Assembly (NCBI GenBank): GCA_963732765.1
Contig: CAVTAS010000007.1
Coordinates: forward strand, 1 to 64,000
Origin: JANYHF01 sp963732765
GTDB lineage: Bacteria; Pseudomonadota; Alphaproteobacteria; Rhizobiales; Hyphomicrobiaceae
Reading direction: 5' to 3'
DNA length: 64,000 bases
The stretch's first letter is position 1, and every line of letters starts with the position of its first letter. The notes beneath the pieces are model-generated. The model made no database searches, had not been told where the DNA came from, and saw only the letters and a program-made list of their open reading frames with translations. Both the position numbers and the translations under genes were made by a program. Shown here piece after piece: positions 34,431-44,314 of the stretch.

Positions 34431-35813
34431 ATGCCCAAAACCACACCGACGCGGAAACCTTCAGGCGCAAGCCTCGCCGCAGACCTCAGAGCGGGCACGA
34501 TCGATGCTGTCGAGCTGACGGAACGCACGCTCGCCGATGTCGCCGCCTGTTCCGACAAGACGATCTTCACCGACGTGCTGACAAAACGGGCACTTCGCGA
34601 AGCCGCGGCTGCCCACAAACGCCTGAAAGACGGCCACCCGCTCAGCGCGCTCGATGGCGTACCGGTGGCCTGGAAGGACCTGTTCGACGTTGAGGGGCGT
34701 GTAACGACGGCGGGATCCGTTGTTCTCAAGAAAAACCCGCCAGCCAAGCGCGATGCTGCGCTGCTGGAAGCGGCGGTACGCGGTGGCATGATCACCATTG
34801 GCACGACCAACATGACGGAGTTTGCCTATTCCGGGATCGGCCTCAACCCACATTACGGTACGCCGCACAATCCCTGCGATCCAAAAGTGGCGCGCTCGCC
34901 CGGCGGCTCCTCCTCGGGATCGGCTGTGGCGGTGGCGGCGGGATTGGTGCCGATCGCCATCGGCACCGATACCGGCGGATCGATCCGTGTACCTGCAAGC
35001 TTCAACGGCATTACCGGCTACAAGACCTCGACCGGCCACTATTCGATGACCGGTGTGTTCCCGCTGTCACGCACGCTCGACACGCTCGGCCCCTTCGCAC
35101 ACACAGTGGAAGACTGTGTGCTGACGGATATGGTGCTGCGTGGCGCTCTCGCACCAGCCGCCCATCGCGGCAGCGTCGAGGGCCTGAAGATTATCATCCC
35201 AGAGACGCTGGTCTTCGATGGCTGCGAGCCCGAGGTGATCAGGAACTTCGAGACCGCTATCGTGCGGCTCTCCAAGGCTGGCGCAAAGGTCACCCGCGCA
35301 CCGATGCCGCAACTGGCCGCCATTCCCGAATTGATCGGCAAGCACGGCCATTTCCTGGGCGCCGAGGCCATGCAGGTCCATCATGCGCGGGTCGCCGGGA
35401 CCCGATGCCGCCCGCATGGATCGCCGCGTGGTCCGGCGCATCGCCATGGCGGCCGAGATGTCGGCGCTGGATCTGGTCGAGATCCTGCAAGCGCGCAGCA
35501 GGCTGATTGCCGAGGCGAACGCGCTGATCGGCGATGCCATCGTTGCCTTTCCGACCACGCCCCATGTGGCCATGCCGACCGCGCCGCTTGAGGCCGACGA
35601 CGAACTGTTCTTCAAGGTCAACGCCAAGTCGCTGCGCAACACCATGGTTGGCAATTTCCTCGACTGGTGCGGCGTCGCAATGCCGAACGGCATCGGGGCC
35701 GATGGCATGCCGACCAGTTTCCTGTTCTCGGGCCCGCATGGCCGCGACACCGCCGTTCTTTCGGCAGCGCTCGCCGCCGAACCCTTCGTTCACGTTCTGG
35801 AGACGCTAGATGA
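34431..35813 (+). pseudogene. Amidase-signature hydrolase interrupted by frameshift
   Basis: Amidase-signature enzyme (amide or lactam-derived amide hydrolysis). The first frame (residues 1 to about 323) has the Ser-Ser-Lys triad: Lys82 in PVAWKDLF, Ser161 in PGGSSSGS and Ser184 in TGGSIR. After HHARVAG near 35395 that frame loses similarity, and the C-terminal half continues one frame over (PDAARMDRRVVRRIAMAAEM ... NAKSLRNTMVGNFLDWCGV). This fits a 1-nt insertion in CCGGGACCC. The second frame then has no stop before 36003, while an ATGA-type stop (35811-35813) exists in the first frame, so two indels, real decay or sequencing errors, are needed. Confidence 0.75.
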
Positions 35814-37003
35814 CCGAGGCCTATCCCACACTGTTCTCGCCGTTCAAGCTCGGCGCCTTCACGGTCAAGAACCGCATCGCCATGGCGCCGCTGACCCGCC
35901 AGATGGCCGAGCCGGACGGCACGCCTACGGACGAAATGGCCGCCTATTACGCCCGGCGCGCCCGCGGCGGGATCGGCCTCATCATCACAGAAGGGACGTA
36001 TGAAGAGGAAGACAACTACGGCTGCCGCGCCTATCTCTCCCAGCCCGGCATCGCGACGGCCAAGCACGTCGCCGGCTGGAAAAAGGTCGCCGATGCCGTC
36101 CACGCCCACGGCGCCGTCGCGATCCTGCAGCTGATGCACGGCGGCCGCGTCACCGATCCGCGCTGCCTGGCCAGGGGCGAAGCGCCGGTCAGCGCCAGCG
36201 ACACGCAGAGCCCCGGCTGGACGCTCTACACCGACACCGACTACGAGAAAAACATCCGCAACATCCAGGGTGGTGATTGGCCGAAGGTGACGTTCGGTAT
36301 GGCGCGCTCGCTGACGGTCGCCGAAATCCATCAGATCGCCGATGGGTTTGCGAACGGCGCACGCCGGGCCATGGAGGCCGGCTTCGACGGTGTCGAGATC
36401 CACGGCGCCAACGGCTATCTGCTCTGGCAATTCATCAACCCGAAGACCAATCTGCGTACCGACGAATTCGGCGGCAGCCCCGAGAACAACGTCCGCTTCG
36501 CGCGCCTGGTCTGCGACAAGGTCCGCGCCGCCATTGGCCCCGGCAAGATCATCACTCTGCGCATTTCGCAGGATGGCGTCGATGATTTCGTTGGCGCTTT
36601 CCCGGGCGGCGTCACCTACGCCACGGCTATTGGCAAGGCGCTCAAGGGCGCGCCCATCGACGCCATTCATTGGTCCAGCTTTGGCTATCGCGACAATCGC
36701 GACCCGAACTCGAAGACGCCGATGCCAACGGCTCTTCGCGACGCCTCGGGCCTCGCCATGATCACCAATGGCGGCATTGCCGATGGCCCAGAAGCGGAGT
36801 CCGCGCTCACTTCGGGCGCCGCCGATATTGTCGCGGTCGGCCGCCCGATTTTCGCGCATCCCGATTGGGCCTATATCGTGCGCTCGGGCCAGCCCTATCC
36901 GTGGGCGGAGTTTGATCGCAAGTACGTCATCCGCCCGCCGCTGGACTACGGCCTCGCCTATCCGGTGGCGCTGCAAGATCCGAAGTGGCCCACCACGTGG
37001 TAG
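35810..37003 (+). CDS. Old Yellow Enzyme-family FMN oxidoreductase
   Basis: 397-residue NADH:flavin oxidoreductase/NADH oxidase TIM barrel. Family features are NRIAMAPLTRQMAEPDG (residues 22-38), LQLMHGGR, and the GVEIHGANGYLLWQFINP block with the His and Asn that hydrogen-bond substrate carbonyls, then NLRTDEFGGS, and FMN-phosphate contacts at ITNGGIADG and VGRPIFAHPDW. It typically reduces activated C=C bonds or demethylates; the substrate is unknown. Its ATG sits in an ATGA with the probable original amidase stop. Confidence 0.9.
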   Translation: MTEAYPTLFSPFKLGAFTVKNRIAMAPLTRQMAEPDGTPTDEMAAYYARRARGGIGLIITEGTYEEEDNYGCRAYLSQPGIATAKHVAGWKKVADAVHAHGAVAILQLMHGGRVTDPRCLARGEAPVSASDTQSPGWTLYTDTDYEKNIRNIQGGDWPKVTFGMARSLTVAEIHQIADGFANGARRAMEAGFDGVEIHGANGYLLWQFINPKTNLRTDEFGGSPENNVRFARLVCDKVRAAIGPGKIITLRISQDGVDDFVGAFPGGVTYATAIGKALKGAPIDAIHWSSFGYRDNRDPNSKTPMPTALRDASGLAMITNGGIADGPEAESALTSGAADIVAVGRPIFAHPDWAYIVRSGQPYPWAEFDRKYVIRPPLDYGLAYPVALQDPKWPTTW

Positions 37004-37041
37004 CGGAGAACCGCAGTCTTTTTGCTCAGGAGATGTGACCG

Positions 37042-37731
37042 ATGGAAACCAACCAAGCCGTCAAGGACGCCCTCGAAGTCGTGTTCAAGGCCAATTCCGA
37101 ACTCTATGCAACACGCGGCTTCCAGCGCCGCATCGGCTTCGGCAAGCGGCCAGCGCTGATAAATATCGATCTGGCCAATGCCTGGACGCGGCCCGGCAAC
37201 GCTTTCACCTGCGATGGCATGGATGTCATCATTCCAGGCGTGCAGAAGCTGCTGGAGGCCTTCCGCCGCCGCGGCCTGCCTGTTGTTTATACGACCACGG
37301 CCTATGATGTGACCGACCGCAATGTGCCCGGCGACATGGGGCTGTGGCACCACAAGATCCCCGTCGAGGTGCTGGCGACGGGATCGGAAGCGGCCGCCAT
37401 CGACAGCCGCATCGCTCCCATCAAGGGCGAACACGTCATTGTCAAGAAGCGCGCGTCCGGCTTCCACGGCACCTACCTCGCCGGCATGCTGAAAGCGATG
37501 CGCGTCGACACCGTTATCGTCACCGGCGTGACGGCGGCGGCCTGCGTGCGCAACTCGATCGAGGACGCTATCGCCGAAGGCTTCCGTCCGATCGCGGTGC
37601 GCGAATGTGTCGGCGACCGCATCGCCGGGGCGGTGGAATGGAACCTGTTCGATATCGACGCCAAGTTCGGCGACGTCGAGCCGCTTTCGCGCGTGCTGGA
37701 CTATCTGAACTCGAACGATCTCGACGTGTAA
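37042..37731 (+). CDS. Isochorismatase-fold cysteine hydrolase, N-carbamoylsarcosine amidase-like
   Basis: 229 aa. Catalytic triad of the family: Asp43 (NIDLANAW), Lys135 or Lys136 (VKKRASGF) and Cys168 in GVTAAACVRNS, with the cis-peptide glycine-valine-threonine before it. N-carbamoylsarcosine amidohydrolase splits N-carbamoyl compounds to amine, CO2 and ammonia, after a hydantoinase step. The next gene is an ATP-dependent hydantoinase subunit, so the pair resembles N-methylhydantoin (creatinine) degradation. Function by family and context. Confidence 0.82.
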   Translation: METNQAVKDALEVVFKANSELYATRGFQRRIGFGKRPALINIDLANAWTRPGNAFTCDGMDVIIPGVQKLLEAFRRRGLPVVYTTTAYDVTDRNVPGDMGLWHHKIPVEVLATGSEAAAIDSRIAPIKGEHVIVKKRASGFHGTYLAGMLKAMRVDTVIVTGVTAAACVRNSIEDAIAEGFRPIAVRECVGDRIAGAVEWNLFDIDAKFGDVEPLSRVLDYLNSNDLDV

Positions 37732-37760
37732 AGAATAATGTGACCTAGGGAGTTGGCAGC

Positions 37761-39851
37761 ATGATCCGTGTCGGCGTCGATGTGGGCGGGACGTTCACAG
37801 ACATTGTTCTCGAAAACACCGCCGCCGCCGCGGGCCAACGCATCTTCGTGCACAAGGTCGCTTCGACGCCTGCGGATCAATCCGTGGGCGTTGTACAGGG
37901 CGTTGTCGATGTCTGCAGGATCGCCGGGGTAGCGCCCGGCAGCATCGATATGGTACTGCACGGAACGACGGTCGCTACCAACATGGTGATCGAGCGCAAG
38001 GGCGCCGATGTCGGGATGATCACCACGCGCGGCTTTCGCGACATTCTCCACATGGCGCGCCACAAGCGGCCGCATAACTTCTCGCTGCAGTTCGATGTTC
38101 CCTGGCAATCCAAGCCGCTGGTGAAGCGCCGCAACCGTCTGGTGGTCGATGAACGCCTCAGGCCGCCGACCGGCGAGATCGAGGTGCCGCTCGCGCTCGA
38201 TCAGGTCGAAGCGGCCGCCGAGACGTTCAAGAAGCGCGGCCTGAAGTCGGTCATCGTCTGTTTCTTGTTCTCCTTCCTTAACAACAGCCACGAGGTCAAG
38301 GCGCGCGACATCGTCAAACGTGTGATGCCCGATGCGTTCGTCTCCTGTTCGCACGAGGTGGTGAATGTCATCCGCGAGTACGAGCGTTTCTCGACCGCGG
38401 CCATGAACGCCTACATCGGTCCGACCACGGCGCTTTATCTGCAGCGCCTGGAAGGCCGGCTGCGTGAGAACGGCTTCAACGCAAAAGTGCGCATCATGCA
38501 ATCCAACGGCGGCATCTCGACCGTCGAGAATTCGTCCAAGCGCCCGGTTGGCTTGCTGCTCTCCGGCCCGGCTGGCGGCGTCATCGGTGGCCGCTGGACC
38601 GGCGAAGCCTGCAACACCAAAAACGTCATCACCATCGACGTGGGTGGGACGTCTGCGGACATTTCCGTCATCCAGAATGGCGAACTGCGCATCAAGAACC
38701 CGCGCGATACCGAAGTCGCGCATCTGCCCGTGCTGGTGCCGATGATCGACGTCGACGCCATCGGCGCGGGTGGCGGATCCATTGCCTATCTCGATTCCGG
38801 CGGGGCGTTCCGCGTTGGTCCGCGCTCGGCCGGCGCGGATCCGGGGCCGGCCTGCTATGGCAAGGGCGGCAAGGAGCCGGCCGTCACCGACGCGCAGGTC
38901 GTGCTCGGCCGTCTCGACCCGGAGCATTTCCTCGGCGGTGAACTGCGCATCGATCCAGCGCTCGCTCACAAGGCGGTCGACGACTATGTCGGCAAGCCCC
39001 TGGGGCTGTCGACCAAGGACGCCGCGCTCGGCATCCTGCGCGTCGTCAATAACAACATGGCGCTGGCGATCAACGCCAACTCGATCGCCAAGGGCATCGA
39101 TCCGCGCAACTTCACCTTGATGGGTTTTGGCGGCGCCGGTCCGCTGCACGCTACGGCGCTGGCCGAATTGATCTCGGCCAAAGACACCATCTCGCCGCTG
39201 CATCCCGGCATCACCGCCGCCATGGGCCTGCTGCTGACGGACCTTCAGTATGAGTTCACGCACTCGGTCCTGGTCGTCGCCAACAAGGCGGGTCCGGCGG
39301 AATTTGCTGCGGTCAATGGCGTAATCAGTGCACTGACGGAGCAGGCCCGTACGCAGCTGGCGGCCGACGGCATCTCAGCGGACAAGCACCGTTTCACCGC
39401 CGTCGCCGAGTGCCGCTACGTCGGCCAGGGCTTCGAGCTGCGCGCCGCCATGCCGTCCGGTCCGCTCAACGCCGACAACGTAAAGTCGGTGATCAAGAGC
39501 TTCTACGACGCCCACAAACAAGTCTACGGCCACGCCTTCGAGGACCAGCTGGTGGAGATCATCACGTTGCGCGTTGTGGGCTCGGCCGCAACCGAGACCC
39601 TGACCCTGCCGGACCTTGAGCGCGGCGACCGCATCAATCCCGTGGTGGCGGAACTCTATACCCGCGACACCGTGTTCGACGACGGCAAGGCGCATCCGAC
39701 GCCACGCTACAATCGTCATATGCTGCTGGCCGACGACGTCGTGGTCGGCCCGGCGCTGATCGTGCAGCACAATTCGACTACGTTGGTGCCGCCCGGCTAC
39801 GCCGCCACCGTCCTGAGGCACGGCGACCTGCGCGTTGCGCGGCGTACTTAA
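37761..39851 (+). CDS. hyuA: Hydantoinase/oxoprolinase subunit A (first copy)
   Basis: 696-residue ATP-binding subunit of an ATP-dependent cyclic-amide hydrolase. N-terminal phosphate motif GVDVGGTFTDIVL, then HGTTVATNMVIERKG, a second actin-like phosphate loop IDVGGTSADIS at about residue 293, and GAGGGSIAYLD followed by DPGPACYGKGG. The family contains N-methylhydantoinase A, 5-oxoprolinase A, caprolactamase and acetophenone carboxylase subunits. It lies 30 nt after the amidase-like hydrolase and 13 nt before the B subunit, so all three are probably one transcription unit. Confidence 0.9.
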   Translation: MIRVGVDVGGTFTDIVLENTAAAAGQRIFVHKVASTPADQSVGVVQGVVDVCRIAGVAPGSIDMVLHGTTVATNMVIERKGADVGMITTRGFRDILHMARHKRPHNFSLQFDVPWQSKPLVKRRNRLVVDERLRPPTGEIEVPLALDQVEAAAETFKKRGLKSVIVCFLFSFLNNSHEVKARDIVKRVMPDAFVSCSHEVVNVIREYERFSTAAMNAYIGPTTALYLQRLEGRLRENGFNAKVRIMQSNGGISTVENSSKRPVGLLLSGPAGGVIGGRWTGEACNTKNVITIDVGGTSADISVIQNGELRIKNPRDTEVAHLPVLVPMIDVDAIGAGGGSIAYLDSGGAFRVGPRSAGADPGPACYGKGGKEPAVTDAQVVLGRLDPEHFLGGELRIDPALAHKAVDDYVGKPLGLSTKDAALGILRVVNNNMALAINANSIAKGIDPRNFTLMGFGGAGPLHATALAELISAKDTISPLHPGITAAMGLLLTDLQYEFTHSVLVVANKAGPAEFAAVNGVISALTEQARTQLAADGISADKHRFTAVAECRYVGQGFELRAAMPSGPLNADNVKSVIKSFYDAHKQVYGHAFEDQLVEIITLRVVGSAATETLTLPDLERGDRINPVVAELYTRDTVFDDGKAHPTPRYNRHMLLADDVVVGPALIVQHNSTTLVPPGYAATVLRHGDLRVARRT

Positions 39852-39864
39852 GGAGATCGAGTTC

Positions 39865-41646
39865 ATGGATACCCCGATGACCAAAATCGATCCGATCACG
39901 CTGCAGGTGATTGGCGGCGCTCTGCATTCGATCGCCGAGCAGATGGGCAATGTGCTCTACCGCATGTCCTATTCCTCGATCATCCGCGAGAGCCAGGACC
40001 TGGGCGCCGGCCTGTTCGACCGCGACTACAACACGCTGTGCGAATTGGATTCGACCCCGATGCACATCGGCTCGCTACCCGGCTACTTGCGCGGCATCGA
40101 GAAGACCATCCCGCTCGCCGAGTGGAAGCCCGGCGATTGCGTGATCCACAACCACCCCTATTTCGGCGCCAGCCATTCGCCCGACATCGCCGTCGTGATG
40201 CCGGTGTTCTTCGAAAATGAGTTGGTCGGATTTTCCGCCAACACCGCACATCACGTCGATATCGGCGCGGCCACCCCGGGCCTCATCATTGACGTGCCCG
40301 ATATGTTCGCCGAGGGCATGCTGTTCAATGGCACCAAGCTCTATGAAGAGGGCAAGCGCAGCGAGAGCATGTGGCGCTACATCGCCAACAACACGCGTGT
40401 GCCCAGCCTCGTCATGGGCGACCTTGAGGCGCAGATCGCCTCGGCCGAATTGGGTGTCAAGCGCTTCCAGGAATTGCTCGCCACCTATGGCAAGGCGACG
40501 GTGCTGCAGGCGACGCGCCAGCTCATGGACTACACCGAGGCCATGCTGCGGCGGGAAATAGCCAAGATCCCGGATGGCGACTACGTGGCTGAAGGCTTCA
40601 TGGACGACGACGGCCGCACGCGGGACAAGCGGCTGCCGATCAAGGTCACGGTGAAGAAGCGCGGCGACGGAGTGGAGGTCGATCTCACGGGATCGGCCGC
40701 GCAATCGCCGACCGCCTTCAATGTGCCGTTCGAGGGCTCGACCAAAGTCGCCTGCTACTTTGCCTTCCGTGCCCTGCTGCTCGATACGTACACGCACGAC
40801 GAACACATCCCGCAGAACGAAGGCTCGTTCCGCCCCGTGAAGGTAACCGCGCCCCTGGGCTCGATCTTCAACCCAATCGCGCCGGTCGCAGCGGAGGCCC
40901 GCTTCTGCCAGATCCAGCGTGTTGTCGATCTCATCATCAAGGCGCTCGCCCCGGTGCTGCCCGACAAGTGCACAGCCGGCAATGCGGCGACGCTCTCGTT
41001 CGCGGCCTTCTCGGGTGTGCGTCCCAACGGCGATTACTGGGTGTTCCTGGAAGTGAACGAGGCGGCCATGGGAGGCCGTCCGCGTTCAGATGGTCCCGAT
41101 ACGGTGGAAGAGTTGATGCGCAACACGCGCAACAATCCTTTGGAGGACCTCGGCATGCATCTGCCGCTGATCTGCGACCGCTACGAACTGCGCGACGACA
41201 TCATGCCGGGTGCAGGAAAATTCCGCGGCGGGCAGGGCGTGGTGAAGGCGCAGCGTTTCCTCACGCCGGGGTTCGTAACTCACGAGTCCGATCGCCACGA
41301 GGATGCGCCCTGGGGCGTGTTCGGCGGCGGGCCGGGCGCTGTCGGCAAGTACGAAATTCACAACGTGGCGACGCCCAAGGACGTCAAGCAGTACCCGGCC
41401 AAGTTCTCCGGCCTGCGCGTGGTGGAGGGCGATGTCGCCAGCTACTTCTCGCCCTCGGGTGGCGGCTACGGCAACCCGCTGGAGCGGCCGGCCGAACAAG
41501 TGCTGGAGGACGTGCTGGACGACTTCATCACGCCCAAGCACGCCGAAGAGGCCTATGGCGTAGTGTTGCAACCGGCCGACAACGGTTATGCCTGGGCGCT
41601 CGATGTGGCGCGCACCCAGGCGCTGCGGGTGTCACGGAGCACTTGA
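39865..41646 (+). CDS. hyuB: Hydantoinase/oxoprolinase subunit B (first copy)
   Basis: 593 aa. Catalytic partner of subunit A. Typical segments: IDPITLQVIGGALHSIAEQM at the N-terminus, NTLCELDSTPMHIGSLPG, HNHPYFGASHSPDIAVV with likely metal-binding His and Asp, NVPFEGSTKVACYF and the glycine-rich end SPSGGGYGNPLERP. An AAGGAG ribosome-binding site overlaps the subunit A stop. The ATG at 39865 is chosen over an upstream in-frame start because of this ribosome-binding site. Confidence 0.9.
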   Translation: MDTPMTKIDPITLQVIGGALHSIAEQMGNVLYRMSYSSIIRESQDLGAGLFDRDYNTLCELDSTPMHIGSLPGYLRGIEKTIPLAEWKPGDCVIHNHPYFGASHSPDIAVVMPVFFENELVGFSANTAHHVDIGAATPGLIIDVPDMFAEGMLFNGTKLYEEGKRSESMWRYIANNTRVPSLVMGDLEAQIASAELGVKRFQELLATYGKATVLQATRQLMDYTEAMLRREIAKIPDGDYVAEGFMDDDGRTRDKRLPIKVTVKKRGDGVEVDLTGSAAQSPTAFNVPFEGSTKVACYFAFRALLLDTYTHDEHIPQNEGSFRPVKVTAPLGSIFNPIAPVAAEARFCQIQRVVDLIIKALAPVLPDKCTAGNAATLSFAAFSGVRPNGDYWVFLEVNEAAMGGRPRSDGPDTVEELMRNTRNNPLEDLGMHLPLICDRYELRDDIMPGAGKFRGGQGVVKAQRFLTPGFVTHESDRHEDAPWGVFGGGPGAVGKYEIHNVATPKDVKQYPAKFSGLRVVEGDVASYFSPSGGGYGNPLERPAEQVLEDVLDDFITPKHAEEAYGVVLQPADNGYAWALDVARTQALRVSRST

Positions 41647-41649
41647 GAC

Positions 41650-42495
41650 ATGACGACAGCGGACCAATCAGGGGCGCTCGGGCGGGAGAGCCAGGACGAG
41701 ACGGTGCTGATCCCGGGGCCGGCCGACCGGCTGACGTCGGCGCTGGATATGCCGGACCCGGCCTATCAACTTGGCGATGCCTTACCATACGCCTGGCATT
41801 GGATGTACTTTCTGAGCGCCCCGCCAAGGTCGGCGCTCGGGTCGGATGGGCGCGGCGGCAAGGGCGAGCTGCTGCCGGCCTTCGAGGGGCTGAACCGCAT
41901 GTGGGCTGGCGGCGCGCTGACGTTCCAACGGCCGTTGCGGATCGGCGCGCGCGTCAAGCGGCGGTCCAAGGTCGTGTCGCTTGAGGACAAGCAAGGGCGC
42001 AGTGGGCGCTTCGTGCTGGCGAGCGTGGAGCACATCCTCATCGATGCCGCAGGGGTGGCGCAGACCGAGCGGCACGACATCGTGTTTCGCGAGCGCAAGC
42101 CGCAGGCCGCGACGCCCCCCGGCGAACGCCCGACCACGACAGCGCAGTTTCGCCGCACACTGACGCCGGACGAAGTGCTGCTGTTCCGCTTCTCCGCTCT
42201 CACTTACAATAGCCATCGCATCCATTACGATCATCCCTATACTACGCTTACGGAGGGGTACCCCGGCCTGATCGTCCACGGGCCGCTGACCGCGCTGTTG
42301 CTGCTCGACGCCATCCGCCGAAGCGTGGTTGCGATGCCGCTGGTAGGTTTCGAGTATCGGGCCGTCCGCCCCATGTTCTGCGGCAATCCGATGACGATCT
42401 GCGCGGCGCCGACGGACGATCAGCGTGGACTTGAGGTGTGGGCGGAGGATCACGAGGGGTATGTGGCCATGCGCGGCAAGGGCCAATTCGGCTGA
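41650..42495 (+). CDS. MaoC/HTD2-like hotdog hydratase (mesaconyl-CoA hydratase-like)
   Basis: 281-residue protein with two hotdog halves. The active-site helix is at SALTYNSHRIHYDHPYT (about residues 187-203) with Asn, His and Asp-type residues of the N-terminal-dehydratase family. LIVHGPLTALLLLD follows. It resembles mesaconyl-C4-CoA hydratase and HTD2 dehydratases, which act on CoA or ACP thioesters. It lies 3 nt after the first HyuB gene, between two hydantoinase pairs. A CoA-thioester step downstream of ring opening is therefore possible. Confidence 0.78.
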   Translation: MTTADQSGALGRESQDETVLIPGPADRLTSALDMPDPAYQLGDALPYAWHWMYFLSAPPRSALGSDGRGGKGELLPAFEGLNRMWAGGALTFQRPLRIGARVKRRSKVVSLEDKQGRSGRFVLASVEHILIDAAGVAQTERHDIVFRERKPQAATPPGERPTTTAQFRRTLTPDEVLLFRFSALTYNSHRIHYDHPYTTLTEGYPGLIVHGPLTALLLLDAIRRSVVAMPLVGFEYRAVRPMFCGNPMTICAAPTDDQRGLEVWAEDHEGYVAMRGKGQFG

Positions 42496-42523
42496 TCAGA
42501 ACAAGAAACTGTGGAGCACCATC

Positions 42524-44293
42524 ATGCAAGTTGGACACGGGGTCGATCCCATCACCCTCTCGGTGGTGCGCGGCGTGCTGGAGACCACGCAACGCGAGAT
42601 GACGCTGGCTCTGGAAAAGACCGCCCGATCGTCCGTGTTCAACCTCGCGCACGACTACTCGACGGCGCTGTTCAACGCCAAGCCCGAGATGATCCTGCAA
42701 GGCCAGGACATCCCGATCCATTTGGGTTCCCTCATCCCGGCCATGAAGGCGGTCGCGAAATATTTCGGCGATGACATCCACGAGGGCGACCTCGTCCTGC
42801 ACAACGATCCCGCGTATGGCGGCAGCCATGCCATCGACACCTGCATGTACAAACCGGTGTTCTATGAGGGCAAGCTGAAATACTGGACCGTCTGCAAAGG
42901 CCATCTCACCGATATCGGCGGCCCTGTGCCGGCGGGCTACAATCCCAATGCCAAAGAGATCTATGCAGAGTGTTTGCGCATCCCGCCGGTGAAGATCTGG
43001 GACAAGGGCAAGCCGCGCAATGACGTACTGAACCTGATCTTCACGAACATGCGCGCGCGTCGCGACCAGGAGGGCGATTTCAACGCGCTGATCGGCGCCT
43101 GCCAGGTCGGCGAGCGGCGGCTGCTGGCCATGCTCGAGAAATACGGCGAGGCCCACGCCGACGCCTGCATCGACGAATTGCTGAACATGGCCGATCGCCA
43201 GATGCGGGCGCTGATCAAGACGGTGCCCAACGGCACCTATGAGGGCGCCGCCATCCTGGAGGATGCCGGCCACGGCTTTGGCGACTTCGAGATCAAGGCC
43301 ACCGTCACCATCAAGGATGACTCGTGCCACATCGTCATCGCCAGCCCACCGCAGATCCCGTATTTCATCAACTCCTACGAGGGCAACTCGCATTCCGGGG
43401 TGTACCTGGGACTGATGATGTTCGCGCAGTTGCCGCCGCCCTACAACGAAGGGCTCTATCGCTGCGTGACGGTGGACTTCGGCCCCAAGGGCACCCTGTG
43501 CAATGCGCAGGAACCCGCGCCGCATATGAACTGCACGACCACACCGATGGAGACGCTGACCGATGCCGTGCGGCTCGCCTTCGAAAAGGCGGCGCCGTCG
43601 AAGGTATCGGCGTCCTGGGGACACGCCAACGGTCTCAACATGGCTGGCTGGGATACGCGGCACAATGAGGAATATGTCACGATGGTGCTCGCCACCATCA
43701 TTTCAGGCGCGGGCGCAACGCCGCAACAGGATGGTTGGCACGCGGTCGGGCCGGAGTGCTGCTTCGGCGCGCTGACGTCGGGCGATGTCGAGCTGCTGGA
43801 GCACTCCTATCCCATCATCATTCACCGCTATGCGCTGATGACGGATTCCGGTGGGGCCGGAAAGTTCCGCGGCGGCTCGGGCACCGCCTGGGAGGTCGAG
43901 CCGTTGGACAAGGACATGACCATCATCACCTTCGGCGAGGGCCGTCGCATCCCGGCGGTAGGCGCGGCGGGCGCGAGCTCGAAAATGGTCGAGCGCAAGG
44001 TCGGCCGGCTGGAACTCAAGCGCGACGGCAAGGTCGAGACCATCCGCAAGAACGTGATCGAGATCATCAAGCCCGGCGACAGCGTCACCAACATGAATCC
44101 CGGCGGCGGCGGCTATGGCAATCCCTACGAGCGGCCGATCGCCAAGGTGGTCGACGACGTGAAGAACCGGTTGGTTTCCATCGAAGGCGCGCGCGAGGAT
44201 TACGGCGTGGTAATCCGTGATGTCGCCTCGCTTGAAGTCGATCAGGCCGCCACGCTGGCGATCCGGTCCCGCCCCCTGCACGCCGCCGAATAG
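42524..44293 (+). CDS. hyuB: Hydantoinase/oxoprolinase subunit B (second copy)
   Basis: 589 aa, clearly diverged from the first HyuB. Begins HGVDPITLSVVRGVLETTQREM; the motifs HLGSLIPAMKAV, LHNDPAYGGSHAIDTCMYKP and the terminal NMNPGGGGYGNPYERP identify the family. The upstream open frame is not used because the ATG at 42524 gives the typical start. It precedes its A subunit, the reverse of the first pair. Confidence 0.9.
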   Translation: MQVGHGVDPITLSVVRGVLETTQREMTLALEKTARSSVFNLAHDYSTALFNAKPEMILQGQDIPIHLGSLIPAMKAVAKYFGDDIHEGDLVLHNDPAYGGSHAIDTCMYKPVFYEGKLKYWTVCKGHLTDIGGPVPAGYNPNAKEIYAECLRIPPVKIWDKGKPRNDVLNLIFTNMRARRDQEGDFNALIGACQVGERRLLAMLEKYGEAHADACIDELLNMADRQMRALIKTVPNGTYEGAAILEDAGHGFGDFEIKATVTIKDDSCHIVIASPPQIPYFINSYEGNSHSGVYLGLMMFAQLPPPYNEGLYRCVTVDFGPKGTLCNAQEPAPHMNCTTTPMETLTDAVRLAFEKAAPSKVSASWGHANGLNMAGWDTRHNEEYVTMVLATIISGAGATPQQDGWHAVGPECCFGALTSGDVELLEHSYPIIIHRYALMTDSGGAGKFRGGSGTAWEVEPLDKDMTIITFGEGRRIPAVGAAGASSKMVERKVGRLELKRDGKVETIRKNVIEIIKPGDSVTNMNPGGGGYGNPYERPIAKVVDDVKNRLVSIEGAREDYGVVIRDVASLEVDQAATLAIRSRPLHAAE

Positions 44294-44314
44294 TTCCCGA
44301 AGAAAGTCATCACT

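Noticed and set aside
34431..35813. Programmed ribosomal frameshift in the amidase
   Set aside because: No slippery heptamer or downstream pseudoknot is apparent; amidases are not known to use one, and a stop is missing in the shifted frame.
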